From the NCBI GenBank assembly GCA_904066235.2, contig CAJFCV020000005.1:5761501-5825500 (forward strand): DNA of 64,000 nucleotides, given 5' to 3'. The notes under the pieces were generated by a model, which was given only the letters and a program-made list of their open reading frames with translations, searched no databases and was not told the DNA's origin. Both the position numbers and the translations under genes were made by a program. This document shows positions 23,004 through 35,210 of this stretch, in pieces. The stretch is from Bursaphelenchus xylophilus (Eukaryota; Nematoda; Chromadorea; Rhabditida; Aphelenchoididae). The first letter of the stretch is position 1. Each line of letters opens with the position of its first letter.

Positions 23004-23809
23004 TTATTTTTTAACTGGACTACCAAATGATTGCGGTTGGATGAGTCGGCTCTGGCGACGTTTGAGGAGTGCATTTGCCACTCGTCGATCAAATTCGCTG
23101 ACGGTCATTCGCTCGGGGCGTTGTTTGTCGCGAAGCCTGGAAAATAGCCAGAGGATAAATGTTAAGGAGATTAGATTCGGATATTATCCATGTATCAAAG
23201 GAAACGGACCCACGCAAAAGACACGATTTGAAAGTAATATTTAGTGATCTAAAATCTAAAAGCAAGGATATCTAATCGAAAGCAGATAAAACGACGTCAC
23301 TCACCGGTGAACCACTTGCTCCACAGTTAATCGGTTGTCCGTATCGTGATTACCGGTCTTAAATACATTATATTGCCACTCTTTTTCAACGTGTAAACAG
23401 AATGCAGCGGAACCGTCCTCATGTTTATGATCGGGTATCGTCCAATGAACCATAGTCGACACCAAGTCTGCTCCTTTTACTATCAGAACACCCCATGTTC
23501 CGCCATAAATGTCTTCCATTATCCTTCTTATCAGCTGCAATTTTGTATATTTGAAGTTAGATCTGTTGCAACATCCAGACCAAAAAACTACTAGGACGTC
23601 TCCTTTTGAATCCGCCCACCTTGTATAATATTTTACTCACCTGCATTTGAAGGGCGGCGTCGCTTCCTGAAGCTTCAATAGCCCGTTGAATAATCGGCTT
23701 GACTGTTGTCATCGGACAGTTGGATATGGCTGAAAATGATCTCATTTCCTTTCCTGATCTTACCATGAATGGCGGCAACATTGAGCAAAAACAGCAGAGT
23801 CTTCCTCAT
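23004..23809 (-). CDS. Secreted dynein-light-chain-like protein
   Basis: Four exons, about 165 aa. Exon 1 gives MRKTLLFLLNVAAIHA, a typical signal peptide. A domain then aligns with the DLC8/LC8 fold: two helices (TTVKPIIQRAIEASG..., MQLIRRIMEDIYGG), then TWGVLIVKGADLV, and an end like EKEWQYNVFKTG (compare ..TWHCIVGRNFGSYVTHE..FLLFKSG in LC8). A C-terminal basic extension RDKQRPERMTVSEFDRR...PVKK is added. LC8 proteins are cytosolic dimeric hubs; here the start predicts entry to the secretory path, so the role is probably not dynein-linked. Splices were fixed by phase: HG|GTAAGA, QMQ|GTGAGT, CACCG|GTGAGT. An alternative is an uncleaved membrane anchor. Confidence 0.65.
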
Positions 23810-24961
23810 AATGCTGCGACTGAGACATGGAGAATTCTCTTTTTTAAAAGGCCATATTATTAAAAGTTGCGCAACGAGATGCTTGAAAGGTTTGGGGTCG
23901 AGTGGTTCCGTCAACATTTTACGTGGGGTAATTGCCGGTATTCCAAAAAAGGGAGGGTTACGAGAGCATCAGGAGAGAACAAAAGTTCGGGGATTCCGAC
24001 AATCAAGATTGAAGTTTGAAAAAGAGTAATGAATATGTTCTGCAATTTGAATGCTGACAACTGTGATTGGAATGTGATGACATTTTATTTGTAGACACGA
24101 GATATCCACTTCCCACGGAGTGTTGTTCCAATTCAAGTGCAGATTTACGCATTCCAAGTTTTGAATTGGGTTCTCAGATGGATACTTTGTGCATATTTTT
24201 AATGTCTAAAGCGACGATCGGCGGTCAGTCAAGGTCGATCGAAACCGCGTCTCTGCAGTCGCTCCTTTCCCCAGCTGGGAGCTGCCCCTTTCACCTGAGG
24301 CTGCCCATAGAAGGAAGGCATCGCGCAACCTCGCCTACTGCCCTCCTCGCTCCACTCGAGGCGACGCTCCGGAAATCTCTCCACTTTTTGTGAGAGTTTG
24401 AATGTTTTTGCAGCCGCCCTTCTGGAGGCCTGGCTTTCCCCGTTTCTTGATATGAGTTCTCAAGGTCGACGTTTGCTCTAACTGACCATATTAAGTAATT
24501 TCTTCGTCTCAAATGGCCTTATAAGACCATTCGAGGTAATTTGAGGAATAAAAAGCCATTCCAGGATTTATGTCATTCTCTTCTGGCCTATGTCGCTATA
24601 GAGATTTGTTGAGTTTCCATCATAGTCCAAGAATGTGGGGGAAGCGTTGACTATGGGGCTTTTTATCGTCGATGAAATTCTTGTTAAATTTGCTTGCAAG
24701 CCCCTTATAGTAGTTGAGTTTATACTTGATGTTTACCTCTTTTATTTGTTTCAATGTAGTTATTTTTGTCAGGTAACTTCCCGATTGCATCTACCTGCTT
24801 CCTCATAATTGAACCCCACTCCTGTGAGTCACCGCGTCTCCTGTTGTCTTTCGCTCTCTCCGGCGCCGTTGATGCTATCGTGATTTTCTGAAGGTCGTTT
24901 CAAGGTTTTCCTCGCGTCCCTCCAAAATTCAAACCTTTTTTCCAAAATAATTTTAGACGAG
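23810..24961. other. Intergenic region between divergent genes, no gene seen
   Basis: Lies between the starts of the secreted LC8-like gene (-) and the first CLC-like gene (+). Several open frames of 60-110 codons are present on both strands but show no splice pattern or family similarity. Presumed promoters of both genes. Confidence 0.4.
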
Positions 24962-26437
24962 ATGGTCAGTTCGACCACCCAGAAGATTTTATTGGTCCTC
25001 TCGATCTTGCTAATCTTATTGGGCCTGGGGCTGACAATTGCTGGAGCTTTCAGCCCAGCCTGGCAAGTTGTGGATATCCGGGAATTCAGAGCAGAACATC
25101 AGGTAAATATACATTTTATTTGTTTACATAACGGTATTTGCATAAAGCAATTACTTTGCAATGGTGCATGCTGTGTTAGTAATAATATCTCCGTCTAGCA
25201 TGGTCTTTGGTGGGATTGTATTCGCGCTGAACGCCATGTTGTTGCCGTGGGCGACTTCTATGATGAGACTCCACTCCATTGCATGTATAAATTCGATCAG
25301 TCAGCTGAACTGGTCATTGATAACACACTTAACAACATCGATGAAGATGGTGCAGCTGGAGAATCAGAACATCACAGATTCTGGATCTGGCACAAGATTA
25401 TCCTTTTCTTCATTATTTTCAGCCAACTTCTGGCTTCAATCTCGATCTGTACGGGTGCTTGTGCTCCCTGTTTCAGGCCAACCACGTTCGTCTTTACAAT
25501 TTCCTTGTTTGTTGCATGTAAGTGTAATCCTAATTGTTGGGTTATTGATGTTGGGAATACAGACATTTAAAAATGATGACTTTTCAGTATTATGTTCCGT
25601 GATTGCTGATGGAGTTTTCTTCTTAGCCGCTAATCGAGTGGATAATCGTTTTGTTCAAGGAATGGTTGGTACTTATGAACAACAGATCGGATACGCCTTC
25701 TACGTCCACTTGCTAGGTACCCTCTGTTGGGGTGGTGCTTTCCTGTGTGCCTTGTTGACCACCTACAAGTTCTTTTCATCCAACGGCCAAAGGTGAGTGC
25801 CCAATTTATCCTGGTGCCGATGGTGTCTGTGTGTTGTCGCTTCTCGCAATAGATCAAACAGTCATTATATATACCTTGTTTTATGAGGTTAAGAGATGAC
25901 GAGTTTGTTTATGCACCTTTGATACAGCTTCCGAGCTCACACCGCTTGCGCACCGACTGTAACTCTTCTCCGCCTAACACAATTATTGTTTGACTTTGAC
26001 TGAGATCGCATTTAAGACGGCTCTTTGAACGCGACGATGACCTCCGTTTGTCGGATACGGTAAAACTTCGGAGTGATTGGCCATCACAAAATTTTGGACA
26101 GAGCACATTCATTCCGGGCCAGAGAAACTTCCATCTCCCGTCGAACACTCAAGTCTGAAAAGGTCAGAGTTCTTCTTCCAGATGCTCGGGATGCACGTCA
26201 CGGTCGTATTTTCGTCTGGCCTTACCGAAAGCCTTGTGACGTGGTTCCTGAATACTCTTTTCATATGCTTATTTTCCTCTATGCTTGACCGCCGTTCTCG
26301 GAATACTGACCGTTCTTGTCTTCAGGGACGAAACCTCCTTCCACGACCCTCGTTTCGAACACCATGACCCTCTTCTGGATGTCCATCGGACTGGTTATCG
26401 ACCTCCATACCGTCCCTATCGCGAGACCAGTGCATGA
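24962..26437 (+). CDS. CLC-like (claudin-superfamily) four-TM protein
   Basis: Exons begin at 24962, about 25199, about 25586 and 26326. TM1 is ILLVLSILLILLGLGLTIAG; the first extracellular loop has HGLWWDC...LHC, the claudin-type GLW..C..C signature; TM2 (IILFFIIFSQLLASISICTG), TM3 (LLCSVIADGVFFLAA) and TM4 (YAFYVHLLGTLCWGGAFLCALLTTY) follow. The last exon, after a 533-nt intron, supplies a cytosolic tail RDETSFHDPRFEHH...YRETSA. This matches the nematode Clc-like family, claudin relatives at cell contacts or as channel partners. A second member lies 3.4 kb downstream on the same strand. The tail exon was chosen by phase (AAAG|GTGAGT to CTTCAG|GGAC). Confidence 0.85.
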
Positions 26438-26516
26438 CTTCCTCTTCACACCCTCAGGGCATTTCGTTTCTTCTGCCATAAATCTCATTTTTGTTGTTGT
26501 AAATAAAGTCCTGTCC

Positions 26517-26800
26517 TTAAAAGTATTGGTTCTTGCCTGGGCCCTCACCTCTGACGTCTACCTTGGCGTCTTGGGGTCCTAATTGTCCTGGAATGAGGTG
26601 CAAAGGGAACGTCGCCTCTACTTGGCCATTGGCCGTTTGAGGAATCGGAATTACGTAAAAGTAAAGAGAGAAACGGCCGCCGTTTGTGGATCTACCGACT
26701 TCACTCGTCTCAAATTGGGTTTGCTGGTTCTGGGCGTATCCATAACCTGAGGCGGTGATAAGTTGAGCGAAAGTCCGGGTTTCCAAAAACAGTGCCCCTG
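26517..26800 (-). CDS. Possible exon, Gln/Gly-rich, unrecognised
   Basis: An open minus-strand frame of about 90 codons (GALFLETRTFAQLITASGYG...GKNQYF) starting after a possible CCCAG acceptor. It has amino-acid variety like a real protein, but no ATG in frame and no upstream exon that I could join. It may be the last exon of a gene, a pseudogene piece or chance. Confidence 0.25.
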
Positions 26801-27005
26801 GGTTTCAGGGAAGTCCGTCTTCCGGTCCATCGAAGCGCTCATTCATTCCAATTCTTCAAAAACTGACTTTAGTAATCCCACCGACCCTCCCAACTTCTAC
26901 TTGTACGTGCTCTCGACCATCCCTTTTTCCGACTCTGCTCTGTGACTGGAATGCAAATAAGGGCATGAGCTAAACGTCTTATTAAATGTCATTTACTCAT
27001 GACCA

Positions 27006-28905
27006 ATGGAGATTCTTCTGACTCTCTGTTTACTCTGGTGTAATGTGGGTTACGGGTTCCATCAGTTTGACGATGCTGACTTTGGAGTGGTTAAGATGTA
27101 TCCTCAGGAAAAGGGCGGAAAATCACCGCCAGAACAGAACTGCACATCGGATATCATGATTATCGATAAATTGCTCAACGGCACTGGATATAACAAGTTC
27201 AAGGTCCCAGGTATCCCAACCATCTTTTATATGTATAATAACTAATTATTCTCAGTTCAAACCGGGGTTGACGTCGCCGTGGAATTCTGGCTTCAGGCGA
27301 TTACTTCCATTGATGAAATTACAAACGATTTTGAGGTAACAGATATTTTTAGTTGTCAAGTCTTCATTTTTAGATAAGAATTACACTACAGAACTATTAT
27401 TACAATTAAATTTTAGATGGATATGTACATAAACGAGGTTTGGGTGGACCCAGCCCTCAACTTTGAGCATCTTTCGCCCTGCAAACAAAATCTTTCTATA
27501 TCACATCAGGTGTTGGACAAGCTTTGGACCCCTAATTCTTGTTTTATCAACTCCAAAATTGCTGAAATCCACAACTCGCCCTTCAGGTAATCCAATTACG
27601 CGGAGTTTCATAACTTTATTGAATTTAGAAACGTCTTCCTTATGTTGTATCCGAACGGAACAGTTTGGGTAAATTACGTAAGTGTAATGCGGAAGCCATC
27701 GATACGTGAAACATACAAATTTAGAGAGTTCGGGTAAAGGGACCGTGCAATATGGAGTTATCCAATTTCCCCATGGACACACAGACTTGTCATCTCATCT
27801 ATGAAAGGTACAAATATTTCGAAACAGAACGCAACATTTTCAAATTTAAAAATTACGAAAATTAAATTTGGACGGAATGTCACTATCGATTTGTGGGGAG
27901 AAATCCGTCACAATTAAAAGATTTATTTTTCCAGCTTTAATTACAACAACCAGGAGGTTCGAATGAGATGGAATCCGATGAATGGGAACCCTGTTTATGC
28001 AATTGGCTCTATTCTTTTGCCTGATTTCGATTTGATAAGGATTGAAGCTGAACTGAGAATCGAGGTTGGCCTTTCTAGATTATTGGCCATAAAGATTTAA
28101 TTTTAAGCCATATCCAGCTGGAATGTGGGATGAATTGCATGTTCGATTGTCATTTGGCCGTAGATCTGTTTGGTATTTTATGCAGGCATATGTCCCTTCT
28201 TATCTCACAATCTGCATATCTTGGGTTTCGTTTTCTCTCGGAAGCAAAGCAATCCCTGCTCGAACAATGCTGGGAGTGAATGCTTTGTTAGCCATGATCT
28301 TTCAATTCGGAAATATAATGAGGAATCTCCCAAGGGTCTCTTATGTCAAAGCAATTGGTATGTTCCTGATATTATTAGCATATATTTTTATTTATTTTAA
28401 TCTTAGATGTCTGGATGCTAGGAGCGATGACTTTTATCTTCTTATCTCTTCTCGAACTGGCTGTGATTGGATATCTGGTCAAAGATGAAGGCGGGGTCAA
28501 GAAACGACCGGTAATTTGCAAGAAAAGGGTAAGTTATCGTATCCATACGAACGCAACAACTAATAAAATAAGATAACGAGCGTTTTGAATAAACTCAATT
28601 CATCTTCTTTAGCTTTCCGAGTCTCCACCAACTTCGCCTCGAGGCATTTGTGGGTATGAGAAAAGATTTATGTTCCCGGTACAGAAATGTGAATTGGCTT
28701 GGACCCAGCGGACAGTCCTTTGGCTTCCTAAATTCTCGTTCAAACCCTGGACTCCCAACGAGATCGACAAGTTCTGCAGTATCGCCTTCCCTGCTTGTTT
28801 TACCCTCTTCAACGTAAGTGTCCAAGAGTGTTTTACCCTTTTTTCCAGATTGCCTATTACTCTTACTACTTGACCAGAGCGGGGGCTTCGACTCAGACGA
28901 CATGA
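27006..28905 (+). CDS. Cys-loop ligand-gated anion-channel-type receptor subunit
   Basis: Multi-exon gene. Signal peptide [17 protein letters not shown], then the ligand-binding domain with [11 protein letters not shown], and a Cys-loop of canonical spacing, [15 protein letters not shown] (13 residues between Cys). M1 is [17 protein letters not shown]; the M1-M2 junction is [17 protein letters not shown], whose PAR motif is the anion-selective signature; M3 is [23 protein letters not shown]; a short M3-M4 loop and M4 [22 protein letters not shown] follow. It belongs with the GABA/glycine/amine-gated chloride channels of the nematode LGC/GGR group. The ligand cannot be told from sequence alone. 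It sits between two CLC-like genes on the same strand. Confidence 0.88.
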
Positions 28906-29813
28906 TGGTCTTACTTTGAGCATTACTTTTATAAATAAACTTTTATCATTTTAAAATAGAATGCTTACAATTACTTACTGTATCTGTTTTTTCAACAGAA
29001 AGTTCTAGAACTTCTGAGAAATACGTTGAGCCTTTAGAATTCCCTGGCCTTAATCAGACCTTAACTATGTAAAAGGCGGCTAAATCACTTTAGGCGTTTT
29101 TTTTTCAGCCCCCGGTGAGAAGAAAAGAGTTGTTGGTTTCCCAGGCCCTTCAGTCTGTTTCAACCTTTTCCAAACATGGCCAATAATAATCAAAACGTGT
29201 CCTAAAGAGGGGAACAGCCTCGACGCGGACGTTTGGTCAAAAACGGTGTTTGAGCGGCCCAAAAGTGGCCGTTTATTTGTTGGCATCCCATTTAATAAAT
29301 GCCCGAGAGCAATTTTATTCTTTGATAATTTGTTCCTTCTTCAAAACACTTCATCAGTCAAAAGTCCTGACATTGTCTCGGGATGTTTGATTTGCAAGTT
29401 TCATGTCGAATTATCTGTTCTGTTTGTTAAAAAGATCATCCTTTCTGTCATTTATTCTTTTGAACTCAAAAAGATTAGTTTTCTGCGAATTCAAATATTT
29501 TAAAAATTAATAAAAGCTTCTGCCGCTGTTTCAGTGAAGTGTGTATAATTCTAGAAAACGTTTTCTCATTTTCGTCCAATTATCGTTATTCATGTTTATG
29601 AGAGTCAGCTGTATCTAGCAACCATTTGTAACATCCACACAAAATCTTTTTATGGCGTTTCCTTTCAATTTGCATATAAATGTGGTAAAAAAGATCTCGA
29701 ATGACGGGCATGCATTTTTGAGTATCATCCTACTCCTGCCCTCAGGCGATCCGTACTTTCCTAGCCTTTTCGGCCTTTGTTTACCCGAATCTGGCCATTT
29801 ACAGACCTATGAA
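28906..29813. other. Intergenic region, no gene seen
   Basis: Between the receptor gene and the second CLC-like gene, both on +. AT-rich, with an acceptor-like TTACAG just before the ATG at 29814, which suggests a trans-splice or 5'UTR splice site. Confidence 0.4.
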
Positions 29814-30886
29814 ATGAACGAAAATGGTCGGAGACGTTGTTGTCTTCTCTCAGGGATCGGCCTCACTCTCTTCGGATGTGTGATTTGTGCATTATCAATT
29901 GCATTACCTGGATGGCAGGTGGGTCTTCGTTTGCCGTTGATTATGACTTTAAAAGGTGGTGGAATTACTCGAGTTCAATTCAATACATGAGCATGGGATC
30001 TTCTATGATTGTGTTCGATCAGAGACAACGCCTTTGGAAAAAGCTCGGTCCAAGGACTTTACATTCAGAACGAGTAAACGATGCACTTACAAATTCGATT
30101 CCTCAGCCTCGAGGACAATAAGAATAGCGGTTGAGGAAGGGGATGTGGCTGCCACGGAGATGTTGTTACATCGATTTCTACGTATGTTAATCTGCTAAAA
30201 ATTGTGCTAACAATATTTTAGCTCAACACAAAGCTGTCATCTTTTTTTTCATCTTTACTGTAATCTTTGCGATGATGTCGATGGTAGTTGGAGCATGTTC
30301 TCCATGTTTTGTACCCAATGGAGTTCTCCATGTGTTGTCTGTGATGACTGCCAGTAAGTCTATGTACAAATTCCAAACTAGACTGTCTATTTAAGTGGGA
30401 TGTTCGTTGTTGGCTGATTTTATTTTCTTTATGGCCTCCAAAAAAAACGACAACCAGGAAGTTCAAGGGATCGTCAACGTGTATCAGGTGGGAATTCGAA
30501 TATCTCTGGGAATTTTCCTTCAGCAGCACCTTGGGTATGCCTTTTTTGTCCATGTCTTCGGGACCCTTGCCCTGCTCGCGGCTACGCTATCTTCCACAGT
30601 ATCAGCGTATCTGTTGATTCGAAGAGAATGGAGGATTTATGGATGCTGCGATTCTAAAGGAAGTCAGAAGGGAGCCTGTGGATCGTACTGTCATTATCCA
30701 TCTTTAACATATTATGGAGGAAATGATATGGAATCGCGACTTGTGGATATCCCGAACACCAGTCTTCGGATGCCCATGCCGCCTCCTCCCCCACCTCCAC
30801 CATTGTTCGCGACCAGAATCGAGCATCGAAGAGGAGTCAATGGATACGAACATAATGAGAGGTTATTCCAAGAAGAAGATGTATGA
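29814..30886 (+). CDS. CLC-like four-TM protein, second copy, divergent extracellular motif
   Basis: Same exon-domain layout as the CLC-like gene at 24962. Start MNENGRRRCCLLSGIGL; TM1 ends IALPGWQ and splices through a 37-nt intron (29919-29955) into VVELLEFNSIHEHG, exactly where the first copy has WQVVDIREF. The first-loop motif is HGIFYDC...RCTYKFD, so the claudin GLW has become GIF while the Cys are kept. TM2 FFFIFTVIFAMMSMVVGACSPC, TM3 CSLLADFIFFMA and TM4 YAFFVHVFGTLALLAATL follow. The tail holds a run of eight prolines and ends RLFQEEDV, a possible PDZ ligand (inference). Likely an old tandem duplicate with the receptor gene between the copies. Confidence 0.85.
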
Positions 30887-31182
30887 CTATAGGCCCTTCA
30901 TAAATTATGTGTCGTTACGACACTCTCCAATTCACTTAAGGATCTTTTCGTATCTCAGATATCGGCTACTGTAGAGTGACCTTTGTACTTTAGATTAAAT
31001 TTAAATTTATTACCCATGATTCAGCCCTCAGACATCCTTCAGATTGCGAAATAAATGGAAAACAAAAGAAATTACTTGGTTATAACACGAGGTTCAGAGA
31101 TTCATTGTCGGGCAGACAAATTGCATATCAAATTATGTGCCTTAAGAGCCGAAGAGGGCATAAGAATCTTTTTTTATCCAAG

Positions 31183-32190
31183 ATGCCCGCTTTTCTCTGG
31201 CTTCTGTTCTCTCTAATTGAGCAATATCATGCTAACTGTAATGTTAATGGGAAGATATATGAAGAAGGTGTGTTTTGGCTTCATCAATATTACTTTAATG
31301 TCACGTGTTATCAAACAAAGATCAGGGTAAGCTTTGTGGCTCTTCAAAAAATAATTCTCCGCAAACTTTTTCTTGCCAAAAACAATAGAAATAAAAAGTT
31401 TTTTGGGCAGAATAACACGAAATGCCCTCAGGCGAGTTGTCACTTAATTCCATGCATATTTCTCATATGTCATCCTAACTCCGCCAAATGCATTTCCCGG
31501 TTTTTTGAGTCATAAAATTTGCGCGGAAAAAAATAAATTATTATGTGAGATACTTGAATACCGAATTTGCATAAAAATTTAAATAAAATATTTTATTATG
31601 TAGGTGATTAATTGCCTGACGGATCTGGGCACGGTGATCCCACTGGGTACTCTCAATTTCGAAGAGAACGGCTTTAATTACACTTGCAAGAATCGATCAG
31701 CCAATGGACATGCCCCCAATCTATTTTCTCCATTGGAACAAATTGCAGAAGCCGAAGAATGCCAACAAGGACAGGCTTATTATACTAGGGAACGATTCGT
31801 TATGTCCTGTGAAAGTAACCAAATTATCGGATGTTCGGATGCATTCGGAGATCTGGTGAAAGAAGGGTTCTTTGTGGGCGATAGAATGAGTTTATGGTAT
31901 TGTTATGTCTATAAGAACAAAAGAAGGGCCAAGGTGGAACGACGAGGTAATCTCAACCGTATTATGATTGATCTCTAGGTTGTTTTAATGGCTCCGAAAC
32001 AGATGATCCGAGTGATGAGAGGTACCATATGAAGAAAGGACAGTTGTGGAAACAACCAACGACTACGCTGAGGTGTGAGGATAATGGATTGCAAGTTTAT
32101 AAATGTCATCCATCTCCCAAGGAATCACCACATGTGGGAACAGCCTGGTTCGACAAGGATAATGTGCTCAATTTCTGCCAATTCAACTAA
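31183..32190 (+). CDS. MIG-18-like secreted protein with fibronectin type I-like repeats
   Basis: Three exons: 31183-31326, 31603-31946 and 31979-32190. Signal peptide MPAFLWLLFSLIEQYHA, then NVNGKIYEEGVFWLHQYYFNVTC..., a pattern (C, G, W/F...C) repeated as FNYTCKNRSANG..., FVMSCESNQIIGC and LRCEDNGLQVYKC. These are the Cys-paired modules of nematode Abnormal cell migration 18-type proteins, which act in the extracellular matrix. Two N-glycosylation sites (NVT, NYT). The third exon ends NVLNFCQFN. Its stop converges on a minus-strand gene 154 bp away. The specific paralog cannot be assigned. Confidence 0.75.
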
Positions 32191-32344
32191 TATTCAAGGC
32201 TAAATTATGTATACATTTAATAATAAAATAAAAAATTTGTTCTATAAAATAATATTATTGCTATACATCTGATGATATCCTAATTTTGGTTTGAGATCAG
32301 CACCAAGTAATTGAGCACCGGTAAGAAGAATTGCCTGAGGGGTT

Positions 32345-33541
32345 TTATACATAATCTCCTTTGTCTTCTCGCTTCTCGGAGAAGGAACCGTTGGGGCTAG
32401 TGTCCGTATCACTCGAATCCAGGGCTGAGTCATAGTTGGCCTCTTTCTTTTCGACTACCGAATCCAGAGTCTCATATTGAGGGTATGTATATCTGAAATG
32501 AGCACACATATAACCTGCCGTTACGTAATCGATCTTGTTCTTGACCTTGTCATTGTCATGAGAGCTTATTAATTATAAATCTACTTACGGTCCGTCGCTA
32601 TTCAGATGATGATGAGTAGGCAGAAGTGGAGGTCGCAACATAGGAGGCATGGGAATGTTGGAAACAGAACGCAATTGTTCCCTGAAGACTGTGTCCGGGA
32701 GAGATGTCGTAGTGTAATGTTCGTTGTATTTATGGATCTGATAGGCCTTGTGGAGGCAGTACGATCCAAGGATAATCCCAATGAAAAATACTGCCGAACA
32801 AACAAGGACAGCGCCAATTAGGTACGGTGATTCTAAGATCTCCGTCAACTGTAGTTTGTCCTAAAATATACAACATAGTTTTTTGTGGGATCATATGAGA
32901 ATTGAAGATGTCAAGCTTACGGTTACAATGACGTCTTCCTTTCCTTGTTCCTTTTTATCCTCCAGACACCAAGGACAGCGTCCTTTATAGAGTCTTATCT
33001 CGGCCACGGCATGGTAGCATTTCCCGACTAATCCCACAATCCGAGTCTCCTCAGGATTCACCAAATATTCAGAAGAAGGGCCATTCGAAGCCAATGCTTT
33101 GATTGACGGAACAAAAGTTCTTAAAGAACCACTTTGGTCGCATGGTCTGGGAATGTTGAAGAGGACATCTGTAGCTGTCAAACTCGAATCTATCGTAATA
33201 TTTTCTTGGACCGAGTTCTTCCAATATACTGTCAGTTCGGCGTTTGAAGTCTAAAATAAAAAGATGACAATCTAAAAAATAAATAAATTTGTTGTATTAT
33301 ATAATACAATGCTTACATCTGCAGTGATCTGACTTAATGGCCACGAGGCCTGTTTTCTTCCTTCACCTGTCGATGATTCAAAAGATACGGTGAATGTCAT
33401 GTCAGCACAGTTCCTGTCGACGATGCATTCGGGCCTCCAGGTCAGATCTTGTATGTGGACACTCGTCCAGAATGGAGTCGGCCCCATGTGAACGGGGGCA
33501 GCGTATATACAAGATGTAAGGATCAACCACCACCAGATCAT
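32345..33541 (-). CDS. Type I single-pass membrane protein, unrecognised
   Basis: Exons joined by phase. Start MIWWWLILTSCIYAAP is a signal peptide; the ectodomain contains several Cys (CIVDRNCADM, CPWCLEDK) and N-glycosylation site NIT. The TM segment is YLIGAVLVCSAVFFIGIILGSYCL, and the cytosolic tail holds MPPMLRPPLLP, YTYPQYETL and EKREDKGDYV. The end DYV could be a PDZ ligand and YETL a tyrosine-type site, both inference. No family recognised. Splices use TTAC/AG sites consistent on minus, the last at about 32492-32585. Confidence 0.65.
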
Positions 33542-35210
33542 GATCTACACTAAAAAAGGAGGATGGACTTGTTGATGAGAGCAAACTTGGCAAGTTGTGG
33601 ACAGAGAATAGCCGCGCCCGCCCTCCCCATCCTCTCTCATCGCTTTCCCAATGTCCTTGAAACAAAAGCCACTAAGGAGATCCTCGAGTTGGCGTATCAC
33701 TTTCCCCAGATACGAATGGGATATTAGCCCGCGGTAAGACTCTTGATATGGATGGAAGGGGCCATAAACAAGCGGACGCAACGACTGTCATGATTACAGG
33801 GCAGATCGCAAGATAAGAATCGGATGGTCTCTAATTAGATATTGTATTTGTATCCCTTCGGAGACATTGCGCAATTACAAGATAAATGTGAGAGATTGGA
33901 CGAGAACAAGGCCATGGTTGACATCAGCTATATAGTAATTAGGGGAGAGAATGGTACCATCAAAATTAAAAGACCCTTCAGCGGCGCTTAAGGACTTCGC
34001 ATATGTTTTTGTCGCTCAATTAAGCGGCAAAAAACGGGCGCCAACTAAACACATCCGTATCTCATTTGCATAACACAAAGGCGATTCGAACAAAAGCAGA
34101 TTTCATCTAAAATACCCTAGTTTCTAAATTCAGAGGAGGGTGCCGAAAACGATGACATTGTCCCAATACATGTGTTAGGGATGAAATGTAAACTATTGAC
34201 ACAAGCTCGGGAACTCACCTATTAGATGACTCGAGGGTGGGGCCCCTTCCCCTCCCCGGGGCTCTATTTTTTGCGAAATAAACAATCCGTCAAATGTTTT
34301 GCCCAAAAAAGTGGACCCTCCGCCTATTAATCGCCCGCACTGCTTATAAATTCGACTAAACTCCACAGCTGCGCGCATGAAGAGGAGGCGACATCCGTCA
34401 ACTTGATATTGGACATGACATCTCGGCCTTCCTTGACTAATTTCTATAACGCTGTAGGCCTTTTTTGGAAGTCCACCGCCCAAATCAAAGACGACAGCCA
34501 ACAGAAGATCCCGGACGAATCTTCCGGGATGAATCGGTCTTGCAGACAGGAAAAAAATGACCGTTGCCGACAATCGAAGTTCGTAAAATAACATACGACA
34601 TCATTAAGAGCCTGTTAAAGAGCGGAAGAACAAACGATGACACCTTTCGGGAAGAGACTTCAACGTGTCGGGGATCGTAAACCGGTGTCGGGGCTTAATA
34701 AAAGCTAAATGGATGAAGGAGCCGAAAAGAGGCGAGATTTACGCATATCTCGGCGGACAAATGAGTCCCGCTTTGACAGAAATCCGAAGCCGTCCAGCTG
34801 CAATCAAATTCGGGGTTTCGGGACTGGACTTGATGGAAAGTGGACAGTCAGCCCGGACGGCCGGTGAGATGGCCGAAGCGGGCGGCCCTCGCCCATTACC
34901 CAATAAACCTGGAAACCATTTTGGCGCCGCCGTCTTGAAAGAGCGCAAACAATAACTAACGTTTTCTTAATGGATTGCGCGAGGACACCGTTTCATAAGT
35001 GCCGTCAAAGTCAGATCTGCCCCTCCCGCATCAGGCCCGGAACAAAACAAACCGACCTCCCCCGGAGTTCTCTGACCTCACCCTTTATAATAGGCATTGC
35101 ATTAGCCAGGTGCGAAAGATCGAACCGCTTATTCTCTTTGGGAATATTTATATTATTAACTTATTGTATAATAGAAACGACCTCCGCGGGGCATTTCCTG
35201 AGGTCAGGAA
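33542..35210. other. Intergenic region, no gene seen
   Basis: 1.7 kb between a minus-strand gene start and the end of the HUT-1 gene. Patches of higher GC (34700-34930) give open frames of 70-130 codons on both strands, but there is no splice pattern or similarity. Probably promoter sequence for the type I membrane protein gene. Confidence 0.4.
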
